NCBI RefSeq assembly: GCF_009766105.1
Contig: NZ_LMUH01000020.1
Span: 90,033-154,032, forward strand
Reading direction: 5' to 3'
Length of the DNA: 64,000 bases
Origin: Granulicella sp. S156
Lineage (GTDB): Bacteria > Acidobacteriota > Terriglobia > Terriglobales > Acidobacteriaceae
In this document: positions 62,401 through 64,000 of the stretch, piece after piece
Layout: each line of letters begins with the position of its first letter
Position numbering within the stretch: the stretch's first letter is position 1
Made by a program: the position numbers and the translations under genes
Notes under the pieces: model-generated
Told to the model about the DNA's origin: nothing
The model's input: only the letters and a program-made list of their open reading frames with translations
Database searches by the model: none

Positions 62401-62669
62401 ACAGAGTAGCTGCTGAACCCCGATGCCGTGGCCTGAACCGAGTAATCACCGGGTTGTAGCGAGGGGACAACGTAAAGTCCGTCGGAGTTGGTATCAATGA
62501 CGCGGTCAAGCCCGGTCGCCAGGCTATGCACCTTTACATGCGCCCCAGGCACGACTGCGCCGCTTGGATCCGTTACGGTCCCTGAAAGTGTGGCAGTCGA
62601 CTGGCCCCAGGCTCCAAGGGTGCCAACGCTAAACAGGACAGAAACAGAAAACCAATTTAAGAGCTTCAT
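59433..62669 (-). CDS. TonB-dependent receptor, Oar-like
   Basis: A 1078-aa outer-membrane protein: signal peptide ending GTLGAWGQS, carboxypeptidase-regulatory domain (TATLSGTVTDPSGAVVPGAHV) near residues 25-105, then plug (VIDRKTVQDIPLNGRHFLDL) and a large beta barrel. The C-terminus ends LQISGKFTF, with the terminal phenylalanine used for barrel assembly. It should import a substrate with TonB energy. Its neighbours are a GntR regulator and a gamma-glutamyltransferase, hinting at peptide or oligosaccharide uptake, though Oar-like receptors are numerous and mostly unassigned. Confidence 0.9.
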   Translation of the reverse strand: MKLLNWFSVSVLFSVGTLGAWGQSTATLSGTVTDPSGAVVPGAHVKVHSLATGLDRVIDTNSDGLYVVPSLQPGDYSVQATASGFSSYSVQKVTVDVAQTVAVNMHLAVASAGETVQVESTAQQIETQTMTVGQVIDRKTVQDIPLNGRHFLDLTVLTPGGVVAPTSGSLTSPSRGLGANSFITAGNREDSVNFQINGVNLNDISQNQITFQPSISTTSEFKINNSTFSAEYGRSDGSIVTVATRSGTNQFHGEAFDYFRNEALDARNYFNRNFSPTTGLPLAGLPGEKAPLKRNNFGGSVGGPIWKGKTFFYASYEGLRQHQGILQNSTVLTPAQQATIAANAATFPVAAALAKLIPLPNSGNNYVAFTPGPVNIDQYTGDVLHQFSSNDSLHGFYAFQKDVRTEPALQGDTVPGWGDHRAAHRQILTLSETHIFNPNFVNEARLGFNRISIAFNPANLTDPTSVGLGDGLSGNVGLPQTTLSDIGLVFGGPSGFPQGRNDTLGILSDTATLLRGKHTIKFGGEFRRYLSASFAANIGTLTFVSTPNNFEMDNATVFSIQPNTVSSRVYADAAGAFVQDNFKITQRLTLEYGLRFEWNGTPVEGANRFVLFNPAGVGGPTLTQVGTNGLAANSAYGQNYNYEPRVGFAEDLFGTGKTVIRGGYAYLVDQPVSDAVTGLASNPPFSTAVSYNGAAIPLSSLYASAKAAGIGISSINPNFKNAYIESFNLNVQQALPDGIVASLGYYGSVGRHLRITTNENQASGPVGSPHLYSNLSANSPIDPGVSIASNISEVNSIGTSNYNAMWAVLSKNMSHGLEINMNYEWSKSMDINSLGSEGGLTAAGGALQDSNNPSGNYGLSDFDTRNHVAGTAIYALPFKGNRLVSGYQLSTIVQYQTGNPVNITAGSSSYNGLTGVVRPSQVGHIITHKSQTPVAGSTSSFTNVTFIQNTGGLSPGGTVCDVTTYTPACVFEIQGTQASSATATAPSNYTGIGNMQRNAVTGPGFADVDLSGQKETKLFAGVAFILRVDAFDILNHPNFGQPSGNVQSSTFGQISSTRFATSDGGSSRQLQISGKFTF

Positions 62670-63019
62670 CTACGACCTCCAGAAGGTGCTGTGAATGGAG
62701 TGGGCCCGCGGCTAACCAAAAATGTACTAAATGTCAGGGAACATATATCAGATATCACATTTAATGCCCCGTGAAAACAAAATTCATCTTCCGTACGCAG
62801 AATCTTTACCGCAGTGTCAGCAGTACCGGGCAAATTTATGATCCCGATCTGGGAGAAGAAGCCTGAACCAGACGTAAGCTTTCAACCTGACGAATCGCTT
62901 TCGTTGCCTTTGTATTTGAGACACCCAGGGAACATTTCGAGAAAGCGTCGCGTATAGCTCTCCTGTGGACATTGCAAAGGAGGGGTGGTAGCTTCTATGC
63001 AATATCCAAAGGAGAAAGC
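62670..63019. other. Intergenic region between TonB receptor and padR
   Basis: About 350 bases without a gene. An A+T-rich patch with two ATATCA words (62746-62756, ATATCAGATATCA) upstream of the receptor gene might be a regulator site. An AAAGGAG site at 63008-63014 serves the padR ATG. No terminator or RNA gene was seen. Confidence 0.5.
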
Positions 63020-63364
63020 ATGGCAGCGGACAAATCCGAGGTTTTACAGGGAACGCTGGATCTGATGATCCTCAAGACGCTGCAGGCCCTGGGCCCGTTG
63101 CATGGTTTTGGCATTGCGAGGCGCATCGAGCAGTTGAGCGAAGACGTGCTGACGTTGAACGAGGGCACCGTGTACACATCGCTCCTGCGTCTGCAGCAGA
63201 AGAGCTGGATTGCGAGCGAGTGGGGCGTCTCCGAGAACAATCGGCGAGCGCGGTTTTACAGCATTACCCAACGCGGTCTCAATCAGTTGGCGGTCGAGAC
63301 AGAAAACTGGGAGCGCATCGCCGCGGTGATTGGCCGTGTACTGGCGCTCGAGGCAAAGGCTTAG
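63020..63364 (+). CDS. PadR-family transcriptional regulator
   Basis: A 114-aa PadR protein with [33 protein letters not shown] and the wing [17 protein letters not shown]. The ATG at 63020 has GGAG five bases upstream; the longer reading from 62972 is not supported. It ends two bases before the permease gene, with which it surely forms an operon. PadR-ADOP pairs are characteristic of Acidobacteriota. Confidence 0.9.
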   Translation: MAADKSEVLQGTLDLMILKTLQALGPLHGFGIARRIEQLSEDVLTLNEGTVYTSLLRLQQKSWIASEWGVSENNRRARFYSITQRGLNQLAVETENWERIAAVIGRVLALEAKA

Positions 63365-63366
63365 TT

Positions 63367-64000
63367 ATGTTCGATCGCGCGCTTACCTTCCTCGCAAAAA
63401 TCAAGGGACTCGTCGGGCAGAGACGAGCCGACGTTGCCTTCGACGAAGAGATGAACACCCACCTGGAGATGCTCGCGGAGAAGTATCAGCGGGAAGGGAT
63501 GACCGCCAGGGAAGCCATCCGAGCGGCAAAACGGCAGTTTGGCAATACGACGCTGCTCCGGCAGAGGCAGAGAGAATCGAGGACGACGATGTTCTTTTCG
63601 AAGGTGTGGCGCGATGTGCGTTACGGTACGCGGCAATTGGCCAGAACTCCGGTATTCACGATCGTCTGCGTACTCACGCTCGCGCTTGGCGTCGGAGCCA
63701 ACACAGCCGTCTTCAGCGTGATGCATGCGGTGCTGAGAAAGATGTTGCCGGTGCAGGACTCTTCGCATGTCTTCTACCTACACACAACGGGGTATCCTGA
63801 CGGAGCCTCTCAGACTGGCGACTCTGATACGTCCTTTGCGTACCCCATGTATCAAGCGTTACGCGAGCAGCATGGCGTGCTGGAGGTAATGACCTTCATT
63901 CCCATGTCTTCGAGCGGCAAGACCTCCATACGGGTCGGCACAGTGCCGGAGGAAGCCGCGGGTGACATGGTGGGCGGTAACTACTTCAGTGGGCTGGGAG
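63367..64000 (+). CDS. ADOP-type ABC permease, N-terminal fragment
   Basis: The frame begins with ATG at 63367, two bases after padR, and runs off the right edge (about 211 codons visible). A soluble N-terminal helix region ([27 protein letters not shown]) precedes the MacB/FtsX-like membrane start [20 protein letters not shown] and [20 protein letters not shown], followed by a periplasmic domain. The order matches acidobacterial duplicated orphan permeases (ADOP), whose substrates are unknown. Regulation by the adjacent PadR is likely. Confidence 0.85.
   Translation, partial: MFDRALTFLAKIKGLVGQRRADVAFDEEMNTHLEMLAEKYQREGMTAREAIRAAKRQFGNTTLLRQRQRESRTTMFFSKVWRDVRYGTRQLARTPVFTIVCVLTLALGVGANTAVFSVMHAVLRKMLPVQDSSHVFYLHTTGYPDGASQTGDSDTSFAYPMYQALREQHGVLEVMTFIPMSSSGKTSIRVGTVPEEAAGDMVGGNYFSGLG

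Noticed and set aside
1-64000. CRISPR arrays, tRNA or rRNA genes
   Set aside because: Intergenic gaps were read for regularly spaced repeats, for tRNA cloverleaf words such as GGTTCRA with CCA-type ends, and for rRNA core sequences; none was convincing.

Overview
The window is GC-rich bacterial chromosome that looks like a member of the Acidobacteriota, class Terriglobia (Granulicella/Terriglobus/Edaphobacter-like). This is inferred from marker families, not from a search. The markers are two Oar-like TonB-dependent receptors with an N-terminal carboxypeptidase-regulatory domain, a PadR gene abutting an ADOP-type (acidobacterial duplicated orphan permease) ABC permease, an Hfq-like protein with a long N-terminal tail, and a PDZ-membrane-GAF-PAS histidine kinase paired with an NtrC-type regulator.

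Layout. 1-415 is the start of a TonB-dependent receptor running off the left edge. 533-5181 (+) holds an acyl ligase-ACP-acyltransferase fusion, miaB and a bifunctional nuclease. 5188-8291 (-) holds hpt, aroA and a glycosyltransferase. 8399-9277 (+) is lgt. 9371-17877 (-) is a SprT-like metallopeptidase gene followed by a tightly packed block ileS-lspA-uvrA-TPR. 18133-20977 carries a TonB-like protein, a CYTH phosphatase/cyclase and tsaC/sua5. 20981-26757 (-) carries an Hfq-like gene, holB, a cytochrome P450 placed between holB and tmk, a lipoprotein, lpxD and a conserved unknown. 27036-28823 is a CCA-adding/poly(A)-polymerase-type enzyme with a histone-H1-like tail.

28914-33469 is a catabolic module: a GntR regulator diverging from a fumarylacetoacetate-hydrolase-family enzyme, an APC permease and an amidohydrolase, closed by a strong terminator. 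Immediately after it, 33613-35210 is a complete-looking 1.6-kb Tn3-family-derived element. It has 37-bp terminal inverted repeats (34/37 identical) and a perfect 5-bp target duplication (TCCTA). Its cargo is a PadR regulator plus a membrane protein under a near-perfect 28-bp palindromic operator, and only a decayed 3' stub of the transposase gene remains. This is the most unusual structure in the window.

35358-41640 holds a secreted sialidase-like/ricin-lectin protein, a MITE-like nested palindrome, and the NtrC regulator and kinase operon with a candidate sigma-54 promoter. 42061-44870 contains two convergent alpha/beta hydrolases and an M20 peptidase. 44915-45605 is a DUF4160-DUF2442 pair. 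45701-52381 (+) has dnaE, a cupin-like secreted protein, DoxX, accA and a CPBP-like membrane protease. 52530-56705 has an M3 peptidase, an AraC regulator and a DprE1-like oxidoreductase. 56734-62669 (-) is a gamma-glutamyltransferase, a GntR regulator and a large TonB-dependent receptor. The right edge has padR and the start of an ADOP permease.

Two small dispersed repeat families lie in intergenic gaps. No rRNA, tRNA or CRISPR array was recognised.
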